Positions 38,334 through 47,312 of a DNA stretch of 64,000 nucleotides are shown here, piece by piece (position 1 is the stretch's first letter; the number at the start of each line of letters is the position of its first letter). The position numbers and the translations under genes were made by a program. The DNA comes from JACVRX01 sp963819885 (GTDB taxonomy: Bacteria; Actinomycetota; Actinomycetes; Jiangellales; Jiangellaceae): the NCBI GenBank assembly GCA_963819885.1, contig CAWFXV010000016.1, positions 8,555 to 72,554 on the forward strand, read 5' to 3'. Below the pieces are notes generated by a model, which saw nothing but the letters and a program-made list of their open reading frames with translations, did not search any database and was not told the origin of the DNA.

Positions 38334-39896
38334 GTGAGGCGATTCGTCGGAGTCCGGCTCATGGCGGCGCGCTGGAGCACAGCCGATCGACGATTCGACG
38401 CAGCGTCCGTCGATCTCGAATCAGCGTCGAACTCAAGCGCAGGCGCGACGATGGCGACACAGGGGCGTGTTCGCGGCTTCGATCGGAGTCGTCGTCATGC
38501 TCGGCGCAGCGGTGGGTCTGGTCTTTTGGGAGCCGTGGCACGGCCCGAACATTCTGTCACTGTCATCGGGTCACAGCGTGACGACGGGCAACCTCATTGC
38601 CGTCCCTCTGGTGGCATTGGCCATCTACATCGGTCAGGTGGGATCACCGCGCTGGCGTCCGGCTGGGCGCAAGGCCGGAAAATGGTCATCGGGACGCTGG
38701 GTCGGTCCGACGTCGGCCGTCGTGCTGAGCTTGTCGCTTCTCCTCGTCGGCATCGTCAATCTCATCGATCGTGGCCCGCTAGTGCCCACCGGCGGCGGGA
38801 CGTTCGATGGCACCGTGCAATACGTAGCGGCGCGGTCGGCGAGTCCAGTCCTCTCGTGGTCATATGTCGCCCTGACTTATGACGGCGCGACTCTGCGTTT
38901 GTTCGTGAATGGCATCCCGGTGTCGAGCCGAGCGACGACAGGGACCATCCAAGCGACTGCAAAGCCACTGTGGATCGGAGGTAACCACCCCTATGGCGAG
39001 CATTTCATAGGCGATATCGACGAGGCCCGCATATACAACCGTGCGCTCAGTGCGGACGAGATCCAAGCCGACATGGCGACACCCGTGACAGCTGGCAGCC
39101 CGTCCGGAGATCCGGCCAACGGTGCCACGAACTCGATCATGCCGACATCCGCCGTAGGCCCAGTCGCGGCGTATTCGTTCGATGCAGGGTCCGGCAGGTC
39201 CGTGGCGGATTTCTCCGGCAACGGCAACGTGGGGACGATCACCGGAGCGACATGGACGACTCGGGGGCGATACGGGAACGCCCTCGCTTCGATGGCGCAG
39301 ACGACACCGTGAGGGTTCCCGCCTCCGCTTCGCTGGACATTCGCTCGGCTCTTACCTTGTCAGCATGGATCCGGCCCACGGCTCCGCAACGAGGCTGGCG
39401 GACGATCGAATTTCGGGAGACGGACACCTATTTCCTGACCGCCAGCAGCGATCTCGCCGGTCTTGTCGGGCCGGCCGATGACGTTCTCGCCGGTTCGGTC
39501 GCCGCCGCTGCCGCATGGTTCGCAGTAGTGATGGTCAGCACCCGTGGCCGCTGGATCGGCCCGAGACGCCGATCGTGGTATATCGCGGTGGGGATGTTGT
39601 TGTTCGGCCTTGTGGTGGATGCGGCGTTCGCTCCGCGCGCAACCGTCTTCGGCCCGACCCTGCTAGCTGTGTGGTTTGCGGCTACGGCTAGAAGCCGCGC
39701 AGAGGCGGTCAGCGGTTGGTTCGTTGCCATCGGGCTTACAGGAGTAACCGTCGTGTCGCTCTCCGATCTCGCCGGCATGGGGATTCTGATTCAGAAAGAC
39801 GATGGGGCCATCGCGCGTTCGGTCGCTCTCGGCATCACGTTGCTCGTCATCGGTATCGTCATGCTCCGTAGCAACACGCGATCACGCGTGGAGTGA
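38334..39896 (+). CDS. Multi-pass membrane protein with split, permuted LamG halves (frameshifted)
   Basis: It starts at a GTG 5 bases after the PA14 protein. An arginine-rich N-terminus leads to hydrophobic helices (AASIGVVVMLGAAVGLVFW, LIAVPLVALAIYIG, AVVLSLSLLLVGIVNL). Next comes a segment matching the C-terminal half of a LamG/concanavalin domain (GTFDGTVQYVAA, YVALTYDGATLRLFVNG, WIGGNHPYGE, DEARIYNRALSADEI). Then comes one matching the N-terminal half of a LamG domain (AAYSFDAGSGRSVADFSGNG, LRFDGADDTVRVP, LTLSAWIRPT, YFLTAS). Four or five more helices close the protein. Normal LamG order is N-half then C-half. Shifts near 38465 and 39295. About 515 residues. Function unknown; surface-located carbohydrate binding is likely. 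Confidence 0.65.
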
Positions 39897-39944
39897 CCGG
39901 CTGAGCCGGCTCCTGGCCGCAGACTCACGCGATACCAGCAACAT

Positions 39945-41090
39945 TCATCCCTGCCTCTCCGAAACATAACCAGGAACCGGCAGAGGAACCCAGAACCTTG
40001 GCTTCCAGTTCGTCCCTGCGGCCATGCCGTTCAGTTGCCTGACCACCTCGTCGGCGATGTCCCAGGTGAGCACCACCACTTCGTCGGGAACATCGTCGAC
40101 CAGCGTTTCGACCGGCCGGATGGGTACGAACGCACCGGGAATCCTGCTGCCGTGCTTTGCGGGAGCGAGATCCACGGTATAGGGCAGCAACGTCGCGTCG
40201 ACACCAGCTAAGGCAAGCAAGACCGCTGCTTTCGATGGTGCACCATAGCCGGCGACGGTCACGCCGCGCTCTCCTGCCGACGCCAGCAGGTCTCGCAGTG
40301 CGAGAGCAGCAGCCCGGCCGCGATCCCCCAAGGCCGCAAGTGCAGGTCGTCCGTCCAGGTTTGCGGCACGCTCGATGCGAAAGAGTTCGGCCACGCTGTC
40401 GTCAATAGCTACTACGTCAGCCTCACGCCTCACCGTCAGCCGCAGGCTGCCGCCAAACATCGGTACCCGTTCTGCACGGCACACCACTAGTCCGTGCTCG
40501 GCGAACAAGCGGCCGGCAGCCACTAACGACAGGTAACTGAAATGGCCATGGCGAATTGTGTCGATGAGCGATCCCTCGACGAGAGCGCCCAGGTAGTAGA
40601 ACTCGCAGATCAGCCGCCCGCCAGGTGCGATCCTTGCGGCGTGAGCGGCAACTGCGGCGTCGAGATCCTGCTCGTGCATCAACCCGTGCAGGTCGACCAC
40701 AAGGTCAGCAGCCAAATGCGGCTCGAGTGGAACGAGGCCGGCTGCTTCGAAGCCGGGGAGCCAGGAGCCACCGTGGCCGCTGTCGATCTCGATCACCGTA
40801 TTCGGCTCTTCGAGCCCTTCATCTCGGAGGATGGCCTCCACGGATCGCTTTGCATGTGCCCGTCCGGTTGCCGACTCCACGGCACCTTGTTCGTCGACCG
40901 CCAAAGGTCCAGACGGTCCAAGCTGGACCAAGGCACACTCGGGGCACATGTACAGCTCGAGCGGCCAACTCGGATCCGGTCCGGGATCGTGCTCGTCGGG
41001 AAAGGTGTCCGACCTGGGCACAGATCCGAGATCGAGCACAAGCTCCACTCGGTCCGAACGGCAGGCGCGACAGGCAAAATGGGCAGTCAT
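39945..41090 (-). CDS. Zinc-binding C-methyltransferase-like protein with degenerate SAM motif
   Basis: A 381-residue intact paralogue of the C-methyltransferase at 30.2 kb but on the opposite strand. The N-terminal zinc domain is present (CRACRSDR ... CPECALVQL). The SAM fold is altered: VIEIDSGHGGSWLPGF stands where EIGSNDGxLL is usual, and the following acidic motif is weak, so SAM binding may be reduced or the substrate different. The catalytic-type HGHFSYLSL segment and the C-terminal domain (AGYGAPSKAAVLLAL, YTVDLAPAKHGSRIPG, VVLTWDIADEVV) are kept. It is divergent from rfbC. Probably a sugar-modifying enzyme or a pseudoenzyme. Confidence 0.75.
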   Translation of the reverse strand: MTAHFACRACRSDRVELVLDLGSVPRSDTFPDEHDPGPDPSWPLELYMCPECALVQLGPSGPLAVDEQGAVESATGRAHAKRSVEAILRDEGLEEPNTVIEIDSGHGGSWLPGFEAAGLVPLEPHLAADLVVDLHGLMHEQDLDAAVAAHAARIAPGGRLICEFYYLGALVEGSLIDTIRHGHFSYLSLVAAGRLFAEHGLVVCRAERVPMFGGSLRLTVRREADVVAIDDSVAELFRIERAANLDGRPALAALGDRGRAAALALRDLLASAGERGVTVAGYGAPSKAAVLLALAGVDATLLPYTVDLAPAKHGSRIPGAFVPIRPVETLVDDVPDEVVVLTWDIADEVVRQLNGMAAGTNWKPRFWVPLPVPGYVSERQG

Positions 41091-41124
41091 CGGCCGCTAC
41101 GCTACCGGCACGAGGGGGACCAAC

Positions 41125-41742
41125 ATGCAGGTCACTACCAGCTCTATTGATGGGCTGCTGGTTTTCACGCCTACGCCACATCGCGATGCGCGAGGCTTCT
41201 TCAGTCGTACATTCGACGCTGAAGTCGCCCAGGCGCACGGCCTCGATCCTCGTGGGTTCAGCCAGGACAGCCTCTCCCGGTCTGCGCGAGGAGTGATCCG
41301 CGGTCTTCATCTACGGTCCGGCAAGGGCGAGGCGAAGCTTGTCCGTTGCTCGTACGGTGCGGTGTTCGACGTCGTTGTGGACCTCCGACCGGATTCGCCG
41401 ACGTTCCTGCGATGGGAGTCCTTTGAGCTGCGGGACGACACCTGCCAATCGATCTACATCCCGGCCGGTTGTGCGCACGGATTTCAGGCGCTCACCGAGC
41501 CTGCTGACGTCGCCTATCGGATCGACCGCCCGCATGACCCTGCCGAGGATGTGTCCATTGCTTTCGACGACCCACAGCTCGGGATTCCTTGGCCGCTCCA
41601 CCTAATCTGCTCTCCGAACGCGACCGGCAGCCTTACCGCTAGCCGCGGTCAGGCAATCGAGGGTTCATTGCCGATCTATGCCAACTCTCTGATCCGTGAT
41701 GGAAGCGCGTCGCTACAATGTGACGATCATCATTCGACGTGA
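41125..41742 (+). CDS. rfbC: dTDP-4-dehydrorhamnose 3,5-epimerase family protein
   Basis: RfbC epimerises C3 and C5 of dTDP-4-keto-6-deoxyglucose on the way to dTDP-L-rhamnose; the same fold makes other 4-keto-sugar epimers. The start is the ATG at 41125 behind GAGGGGGA, and the encoded protein is about 205 residues. The active-site histidine lies in GVIRGLHLRSG (~60) and the catalytic tyrosine/aspartate region in YGAVFDVVVDLRP. YIPAGCAHGFQ (~113), AYRIDRP and the LGIPWP terminus are conserved. Near 41615-41640 the expected SERDRQ lies in another frame, so two small shifts are likely. The upstream open frame that overlaps the divergent methyltransferase is a shadow. The other rhamnose genes here are truncated. 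Confidence 0.87.
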   Translation: MQVTTSSIDGLLVFTPTPHRDARGFFSRTFDAEVAQAHGLDPRGFSQDSLSRSARGVIRGLHLRSGKGEAKLVRCSYGAVFDVVVDLRPDSPTFLRWESFELRDDTCQSIYIPAGCAHGFQALTEPADVAYRIDRPHDPAEDVSIAFDDPQLGIPWPLHLICSPNATGSLTASRGQAIEGSLPIYANSLIRDGSASLQCDDHHST

Positions 41743-41969
41743 GTTCCGCCCGAAGACTCTGGAATTCGGCACGTTCAGACTGAGTTCTCAATCGCGCTTG
41801 CAAGCTGCGTGCCACGCGGCAAATACGGCAGGTGCGCAAGAGCGAGGGTGAAATCGCGGACATCGCCTCCAAAGTCGGAACCGACGTGGCGCCGATTGTG
41901 CTCAACTCGGAGCTGAGTTACTGGAGAGTCGAAGCTGATGCTGCGATCGTCGTTCCGGGGAAACGGGCA
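41743..41969 (+). other. Unassigned spacer before the second epimerase
   Basis: Two short open frames cross this stretch. One starts with an ATG at 41701 and encodes about 53 residues of no known type. The other is in frame with the epimerase from 41832. Neither has a ribosome site I would trust. The in-frame extension could be an N-terminal part of the epimerase or the end of a lost gene. Confidence 0.3.
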
Positions 41970-42862
41970 ATGGTGACGGGCGCCACCGGGTTCATCGGCG
42001 TGGCACTGCGCCAACGTCTAGTCGCCCTAGGCGCTGAGGTCCATGGTGTTTCGCGGAGGAAGCCGGCAAGGAGAACGGCATCCGCACGCAGTGGTGGACA
42101 GCGGACCTGGCTGAAGAGGAGGCGGCGCATCGAGTCTTGTCCGATGTCCGGCCCGACATGATCTTTCATCTGGCCAGCCACGTGAGCGGAGATCGGACAT
42201 TAGCGGCAGTGCGGCCGACTGTCCGCGACAGCCTGTTAGCGACCGTCAACCTTCTCACTGCGGCATGCAAATCGGGCCACCCTCGCGTGGTGGTTGCCGG
42301 GTCGATGGAGGAATGCCTTCCGGGGAAGACACCTCTGTCCCCGGATCGCCCTACGCTGCAGCGAAGACCGCCGTAGCCAGCTATGGTCGCATGTTTCACG
42401 CTCTTTACGGCCTCCCCATTGTGCACCTGCGGGTATTTATGGTCTATGGGCCCGGGCCACAAGACATCACCAAACTCGTCCCCTACGTCACCGGCTGCTT
42501 GCTGCGCGGCGAGCCGCCACGGTTGAGCAGCGGCACCCGGGAAATCGACTGGATATACATCGACGACGTGGTCGAGGCATTCGTCGCCGCAGCTCATGCC
42601 GCGTAAGGCCGTAGGGAGCGCGATCGACATCGGATCGGGCGACTTGGTCACCATCAGGGCCCTCGTTGAGCAACTCGCCCGGCTGGTGAACGGCGAGGCC
42701 GTACCGCATTTCGGTGCGCGGGCGGACCGGCCACTGGAGGTCCGGCGTGTTGCGGACCTTGCTCCAGCCCGTGAGTTGCTCGGTTGGACGACAGCCACGT
42801 CATTGCCTGCAGGGCTCCTCCGTACCGTCGCCTGGTTTCGGGATCATCGCCAGCGATATTGA
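41970..42862 (+). CDS. NAD(P)-dependent sugar epimerase/reductase (frameshifted)
   Basis: A second extended SDR protein of the polysaccharide locus, about 300 residues when corrected. It starts with AMVTGATGFIGVALRQRLVA (Rossmann GxxGxxG intact). DMIFHLASHVSGD, the serine-containing VVVAGSMEE, the YxxxK motif in SPYAAAKTAVASYG and VFMVYGPGPQD follow, then REIDWIYIDDVVEAFVAA and a C-terminal RADRPLEVRRVADLAPA. Shifts occur at about 42060, 42320 and 42600. The ATG at 41970 is the first in-frame one within the conserved fold, but a longer start at 41832 is possible. The reaction is not deducible: CDP- or dTDP-sugar reductase or epimerase are both possible. It ends at a 61-bp repeat that marks the edge of the mosaic region. 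Confidence 0.75.
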
Positions 42863-42863
42863 G

Positions 42864-42924
42864 GCTAGCTTCGCTTGTTCGTTCCGACTTTGACGTTTGA
42901 GCCAAGTTCTGTCAGGCCGCTGTC
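42864..42924 (+). repeat. 61-bp direct repeat, copy 1
   Basis: Identical over 61 bases to 44964-45024, exactly 2,100 bases downstream. On the minus strand it holds the last four codons, stop included, of the winged-helix gene (ACAGCGGCCTGA) plus about 48 bases of 3' flank. The two copies are therefore the 3' ends of two members of one repeated gene family. Confidence 0.9.
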
Positions 42925-43367
42925 GGTAGCCGGGCGCGGGTGCGGTAGTTGTCGATTGGGGTGTCGATGACGGTCAGGGCATTGCGCAGCCCGATGGGGT
43001 GGGCGGGTGGCTGGTTGGCGGCGGTGAGCGGGATGACCATCCGGTCGTGGATCTTGGTGTAGAAGATCGCGATGCGCAGCCCGTCGCCGGTCAGGTGGTA
43101 GGTGTTGGTGCCGTCGACACGTTCGATGAGGCCCTTGAGGCGCAGCCGGCGCAGGTCGTTGCTCATCTGGCCGGTGGAGTAGTCGGTGCCGAGGAGGCCG
43201 GCGACACAGGCGCAGGCTCTTCTGGTCATGGTCAACCGCATGCCGACGAAGGCCATCGGGTGGCACCCTGCCGATGACAACAGCCACCACCCTGCTCGGG
43301 CGAGCAGCGCATCGTACGCCCCGGGCGTCAGGTCATATGCCCATTGCAACATGCGCGCTCTGACCAC
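42912..43367 (-). pseudogene. C-terminal part of a repeated, mobile-associated winged-helix protein
   Basis: About 150 residues remain. The conserved part is a winged helix (GQMSNDLRRLRLKGLIERV, then NTYHLTGDGLRIAIFYTKIHDR) and a tail (NALTVIDTPIDNYRTRARLPTAA). I recall this C-terminus from multi-copy actinobacterial hypothetical proteins of about 450-500 residues that behave like mobile elements. The N-terminal two thirds is missing here, replaced by an unrelated-looking stretch (MLQWAYDLTPGAYDALLARAGWW). The 3' end lies in the 61-bp repeat. A short piece matching the N-terminus of the same family lies at 45012-45149. DNA binding is inferred; the role is unknown. Confidence 0.6.
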
Positions 43368-43378
43368 ATCGGCGTTTT

Positions 43379-43762
43379 CTAGGTACTTGCTGGCTCGACG
43401 TTTCTGTACTCGGGCTTGGCCTGCTTGCGTCGACCTAGAACCCGCTCTTCACAGGTCACCGAACAATACTTGGTGTTGGGTCGGCGTCCCACGAGGCCCG
43501 CTCCGCACTCCTCGCAAAAACGAGGTCGGCTACACACCGCAACACGCTGGTCGGCATTTCGCTTGGTCTGGTAGTGCGAGGCGCACAAGCCCTTAGCCAA
43601 AGGCGGACGGTCGCGGCCTTCCACGGTGCAGTATTTGACGGGACGCAAGCCCGCCTTCTGTTCACGGAGGCGAAGCGCCTGATAATGCCGCTGGTAAAAC
43701 CCTTTAGCGATGACCTTCGACTGGCAGTTCTCGGCAGCACATTGCTTCTCTGGCATAGCCAC
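43379..43762 (-). CDS. Small triple zinc-finger-like protein
   Basis: A 127-residue intact protein of no named family. It has three cysteine/histidine clusters: CAAENCQSKVIAKGFYQRHY (residues ~8-27), YCTVEGRDRPPLAKGLCASHYQ (~46-67) and FCEECGAGLVG...YCSVTCEER (~81-108). The first two repeat a GLCxxHYQ-like pattern, and the third is a CxxC...CxxxC zinc ribbon like those in phage and mobile-element HNH-associated proteins. It is highly basic. Lying between truncated mobile genes inside the direct repeats, it is probably mobile-element cargo or a phage-derived DNA-binding protein. Confidence 0.6.
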   Translation of the reverse strand: MAMPEKQCAAENCQSKVIAKGFYQRHYQALRLREQKAGLRPVKYCTVEGRDRPPLAKGLCASHYQTKRNADQRVAVCSRPRFCEECGAGLVGRRPNTKYCSVTCEERVLGRRKQAKPEYRNVEPAST

Positions 43763-44000
43763 ATGCTATCACTATTTCGGCGGATTCCTTGCTTAAAAGG
43801 GTTAAACGGACATACCTACACAGTGCGAGTTCGGCCAGCGCGAGCAGCCGCTGGTCGAGCGTCTCGGAGAGCTGTGCGACGAGCTCGCGCTCCTTGGGTC
43901 GGTCCTTGACGATTTGGGAAGCGTTGAGCCGCTTCACGTCGGAGGCGTCGATCCACACGGCGGTGCGGTTGTACCGCCGATCCGGCATCCGCCCGTACAC
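43704..44000 (-). pseudogene. Unrecognised gene remnant
   Basis: An open frame of 98 codons whose first half (RRYNRTAVWIDASDVKRLN, IVKDRPKERELVAQLSETLDQRLLALAELA) has protein-like helical composition. The last third overlaps the zinc-finger gene start and looks random. It lies at the edge of the mosaic and is probably an internal piece of a lost gene. I assign no function. Confidence 0.3.
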
Positions 44001-44115
44001 GTCTCTGGCTGTCCAGCCGGGCGCCCTTGTCTTGAGGCGCGCCTAGGGGCTCGAGCTGGGCTGGGTTGTGTTTTTGCCGCGCGCCCTGGCGGGCGAGAGG
44101 GTACCGTCCGGATGC

Positions 44116-44877
44116 GTGCATGACGACGGTACTGAGCGGTCCTTCGATCCGGACGACTTGGCGCGCGCCTACGACAAGCTTGTGATCGGCGGTGTGTTCC
44201 AGGAACAAGGCGACTATTACGTGCGCTACCGCAATCGCTACGAGAGCTTGGTCTCGACCTACGCCGAGCTCGGCGGCGGGGGACCGCTCGACGTCCTAGA
44301 GGTGGGCGGCGGACAGCACGCCCTGTTAGCTCACGCCTTGTATGCCGATCGTGCCACCGTGGCCGACCTCCCAGGTCCACACCTCGATTACCTGTCGTCG
44401 CGCGGCATGAGCACGGTCCACTGGGATCTGCTGACCGACGAGCAACCGTTTCGAGAGGCGTTCGACCGGATCTTCCTGTGCGAGGTGATGGCCCACCTCC
44501 CCGTGCCGCCCTATCAGTATCTAGACCGGCTACGCCTCGCCTTGCGACCAGGTGGCGTGCTGCTCGTGTCGACGCCGAACCTGCACCGCCTACGCAACAT
44601 CGCGTTGCTGCTGGCTGGGCGCGAGCCGTTCAGTCCATTCGCCATCCCTGAACCTGGGACGTGGCGGGGCAGCTTCTTGGACTTCTCGGCGTCCCATCTC
44701 CGGTGGCAGCTCGAGCGGGCCGGATTCGCCCGTGTGATGATCGAACGGCGTGAGTTCGGTCATCGGGCGTCGTCACTGCCGCCGCGCCTCGCCAACCTCG
44801 TGTTGCGGCCGCTCACGCTCATCCCCCATTTGCGGTACACCCTCGTCGCCACCGCCATCAGGCGCCAAACGGCGTGA
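44116..44877 (+). CDS. Class I SAM-dependent methyltransferase
   Basis: An intact methyltransferase of about 253 residues from a GTG at 44116; another GTG at 44068 is open. The SAM motif is LDVLEVGGGQHALLAHAL (~55-72), followed by the acidic VADLPGP. Motif post-I is ILCEVMAHLPVPPYQYLDRL, and GGVLLVSTPNLHRLRN is motif III. The HLPVPPY...RLALRPGG arrangement is common in glycan or lipid methyltransferases of exopolysaccharide loci. The C-terminal 90 residues have an LPPRLANLVLRP tail. It is inside the pair of 61-bp repeats yet intact, so it may have arrived with the mobile segment or been there before. Confidence 0.8.
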   Translation: MHDDGTERSFDPDDLARAYDKLVIGGVFQEQGDYYVRYRNRYESLVSTYAELGGGGPLDVLEVGGGQHALLAHALYADRATVADLPGPHLDYLSSRGMSTVHWDLLTDEQPFREAFDRIFLCEVMAHLPVPPYQYLDRLRLALRPGGVLLVSTPNLHRLRNIALLLAGREPFSPFAIPEPGTWRGSFLDFSASHLRWQLERAGFARVMIERREFGHRASSLPPRLANLVLRPLTLIPHLRYTLVATAIRRQTA

Positions 44878-44963
44878 ACGGGACCAGGGCCGAACCTTTC
44901 TTTAGGCGGTCGCCCGATGGGCGGCAGGCGGCCTGCCGCGCAGCCCGGCACGATAATCTGCGC

Positions 44964-45024
44964 GCTAGCTTCGCTTGTTCGTTCCGACTTTGACGTTTGA
45001 GCCAAGTTCTGTCAGGCCGCTGTC
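44964..45024 (+). repeat. 61-bp direct repeat, copy 2
   Basis: The second copy of the repeat at 42864-42924, again holding the TAA-stop end of a member of the repeated winged-helix family on the minus strand. Upstream of it (minus strand) is an N-terminal fragment of that family. Confidence 0.9.
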
Positions 45025-45149
45025 AGAACGCCACCACCTGCCCCACCCACCTGCAGGTTCGGCACATAGCCGTTCAGGTAGATCCGGTCCAGACACTCGA
45101 CATCGAGCTGGACATGCCCATCAAGAAGATCATTCAACGTGCAGGCCAT
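45012..45149 (-). pseudogene. Internally deleted copy of the repeated mobile-associated gene
   Basis: A 45-residue frame from an ATG at 45149. It starts with LNDLLDGHVQLDVECLDR and RIYLNGYVPNLQVGG, a segment I recall as the N-terminus of the same repeated family whose C-terminal part lies at 42912-43367. It jumps in frame to VLTAA and the shared stop. About 400 codons of the normal gene are missing at the join near 45030. Confidence 0.5.
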
Positions 45150-45316
45150 CAGCACACCCTGCCCGCAACCACCAGGCCTGCCAGCCCCAGCCTCGACGGT
45201 CAGAGGCGAAGCCTCGTTAGGTATTTGGACCTTAGAGACGGGCTTGGGCGGTGAGGGGAACGCGGCGCGACCTTGTCAGCAGTGCCGTTTGTCGTGGATG
45301 GCTGGCCTTGCCTCGG

Positions 45317-46229
45317 TCACGGTCCCGCCGGTCGGTTTGAGCTCCGAAGGCGAGCGCCCGACATCGTCACCAGCATGCGAGCACGGTGGACGAATGTCCG
45401 GCGGTGGCGGCCCAGGTACAGCCGGGCGACGGCAGCCCTCGCCCGGCGACGATCGCCAACGGAGAGGTCAGCCTCGGCGATCGCCCTCAGCAGCTCCCGA
45501 CAGAACAGGACCACCGCGGCTCCGGCGTGCCAGGGCGGAACCCCGAGCTTGCGGGCGAGCTCCGGACGCGACGAGAACGGCTTGGCGCCACGGTAGGAGA
45601 GGACCTCGGGGATAAAGGCAAAAGCGCCCGACAAGGCCAACCTGACCGCATAGACCTCGTCCTCGTACAGCATGTTGACCCGGGGTACCTCGGCCACGCG
45701 CGCTCGTCGCATCAGGCCATACAGGGGATCGAGCAGGAGATGGCTCTCGTTCAGGACTCGCAGCATCTCCGTGAACCGCTCGAGCGGACGATCCGATCGG
45801 AGCCCTTCCCCGTCATAGCACCGTGTCTGCACGGCCTTATCCAAGTCGACGTAGGCCTGCTGTGTGGCGACGAGGATGAGAGCGCTGATCATCCTCGATG
45901 GTTTCGAGGCAACGAGACACATAGTTGGTCGCTAGCCAGTCGTCGTCGCCCAGCCACTTGAAGTAGGTGCCCTGGGCAAGATCGAGGACTCGGACGAAGT
46001 TGTTGATCAGGCCCACGTTCTCCGGCTGCTTGTAGTAGCGCACCCTTGGGTCCGACGCCGCGAATGCCCGACAGATCTCCTCGGTGCCATCGTCCGAGGC
46101 GTTGTCTGAAATCACCAGCTCGAGCCGGCTGTGGTCTTGACTCAGAATCGATCGAATCGCAGTCGCCACGGTGGTCTCGCCGTTTCGCACCGGAAGTCCG
46201 ATCGATACGAGCGGTTCGGAGTTCAGCAT
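45317..46229 (-). CDS. Family 2 glycosyltransferase (frameshifted)
   Basis: A GT-A fold glycosyltransferase of about 305 residues, cytoplasmic. The N-terminus VSIGLPVRNGETTVATAIRS is the nucleotide-binding start. LELVISDNASDDGTEEICR gives the acidic first metal region, and FKWLGDDDWL (~95) carries the catalytic DxD. One shift near 45905 moves to a frame with SHLLLDPLYGLMRRA, FIPEVLSYRG and a basic helical C-terminus. A close paralogue lies in opposite orientation at 51630-52568: both share VSIGLPVRNGE, VISDNAS.DGTEEICR and QPEN.GLINN. It probably adds one sugar of the repeat unit. Confidence 0.82.
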
Positions 46230-46454
46230 CGTCTGCGGCTCCTCGTCCTCACCAGGCCACCCGGAATGCGCAGCGGAGTGGCCGTGCCCGGCCCAGCCAG
46301 GAGGCGGTGCGTCTAGAGGAACGGCAGGCCACTCCTCGGAAAGGGGCGTGCGGAGATGACCACCAGGTGGCGCAGGCGATCAGCCGACGTTGGCGCGTGG
46401 TAGACGCTGCTGCCGCTCGGAGGCGGAGATCGATCCTCAACCACGCTCGCTCGC
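46230..46454. other. Gap with no supported feature
   Basis: 225 bases between the GT2 start and the DUF6492 stop. No ribosome site, hairpin or homologous frame was found. Confidence 0.4.
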
Positions 46455-47312
46455 TCAGGCAGTGGTGAGCTCGGCCAGCACGGCACGCCGCACCGGCATC
46501 GGTGTGTTCGACTTGGCCGAGATCATCACGGCCACGTCGGCCGGTTTGATCGCACCGAGCCGCTCGACGCCGGCGTCGAGGGTAAGCGGCACCGTGTCCC
46601 AGTAGAAGAGACAGAGTGGGTCGTCGGTGATGGCCGAGGCGTCTAACGGGGCGATCTCGTCGACGAACAGCCCATATAGGATGCACTCCGAGAAATGAAC
46701 GTTACTTGCCACAGCCGTCAACCATGGCCGCCCAGTGGTGTCTTCGACCTGCCGCAGGACAGCCATCACGAGATCGCGGTCCCAAGTGTTGAGAGCGCTG
46801 ATGAAGTCAGGCAGGGGAGGCCGAGGTCCAGGTGGCAACCCGAGGAGTTCGCGGGCCACGGCGTGCCAACGCACGTGGCGACCCATCTCATTGGTAACTC
46901 CGCCGTCCTTGCGGTAGAAGCGGACCTGGCCATACGGCGCGAACGTGGAGAGCGTTACCGGGCGGACGAAGACCACGTCGGAATCGACCAATACGATGAC
47001 CTTCTCCTCCAGCTGTTCAGCGACCGCCAGTTTGTCCAGTTGCTGGACGATCCAACCTCGCAGCGGAGGCACCGGGCGACGCAGGTTGACCCTCGCCCAC
47101 GTCTGAGGGATTACTTTCACATGCCGAGGGAGTATGTCGCCCGTGCACAGCAGCTGACAACGCGGGCCCTCGAACCGGCGAAACGCCGCCTGGTCGCGTT
47201 CCTGGGTTATGACTACATGGCGCACCGACTTCGGGAAGTAGCGAAGTACCGACTCATGCAGGTCGCCAAAGAGCTCGAGATCTCGAGCCCACGAGTGGGT
47301 AACCACCACCAT
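46455..47312 (-). CDS. DUF6492-type glycosyltransferase-like protein
   Basis: A protein of 285 residues from the ATG at 47312, intact over that span. VVVTHSWARDLELFGDLHES opens it. IVLVDSDVVFVRPV (~108-121) is a DxD-type metal site as in GT-A enzymes. RHVRWHAVARELLGLPPG, PDFISALNTWDRDLV and FSECILYGLFVDEI are shared with the second copy at 59845-60741. DUF6492 proteins sit in capsule loci and are presumed glycosyltransferases. The open frame continues upstream into fragments of a flippase and RfbD, an artefact of joins rather than a real fusion. Confidence 0.75.
   Translation of the reverse strand: MVVVTHSWARDLELFGDLHESVLRYFPKSVRHVVITQERDQAAFRRFEGPRCQLLCTGDILPRHVKVIPQTWARVNLRRPVPPLRGWIVQQLDKLAVAEQLEEKVIVLVDSDVVFVRPVTLSTFAPYGQVRFYRKDGGVTNEMGRHVRWHAVARELLGLPPGPRPPLPDFISALNTWDRDLVMAVLRQVEDTTGRPWLTAVASNVHFSECILYGLFVDEIAPLDASAITDDPLCLFYWDTVPLTLDAGVERLGAIKPADVAVMISAKSNTPMPVRRAVLAELTTA

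Noticed and set aside
42654..45005. Two short minus-strand proteins beginning MAQTSKSERTSEAS (42654-42905 and 44760-45005)
   Set aside because: They share only the 61-bp repeat. Beyond it each is antisense to a real gene, the epimerase or the methyltransferase, and has no similarity to the other.
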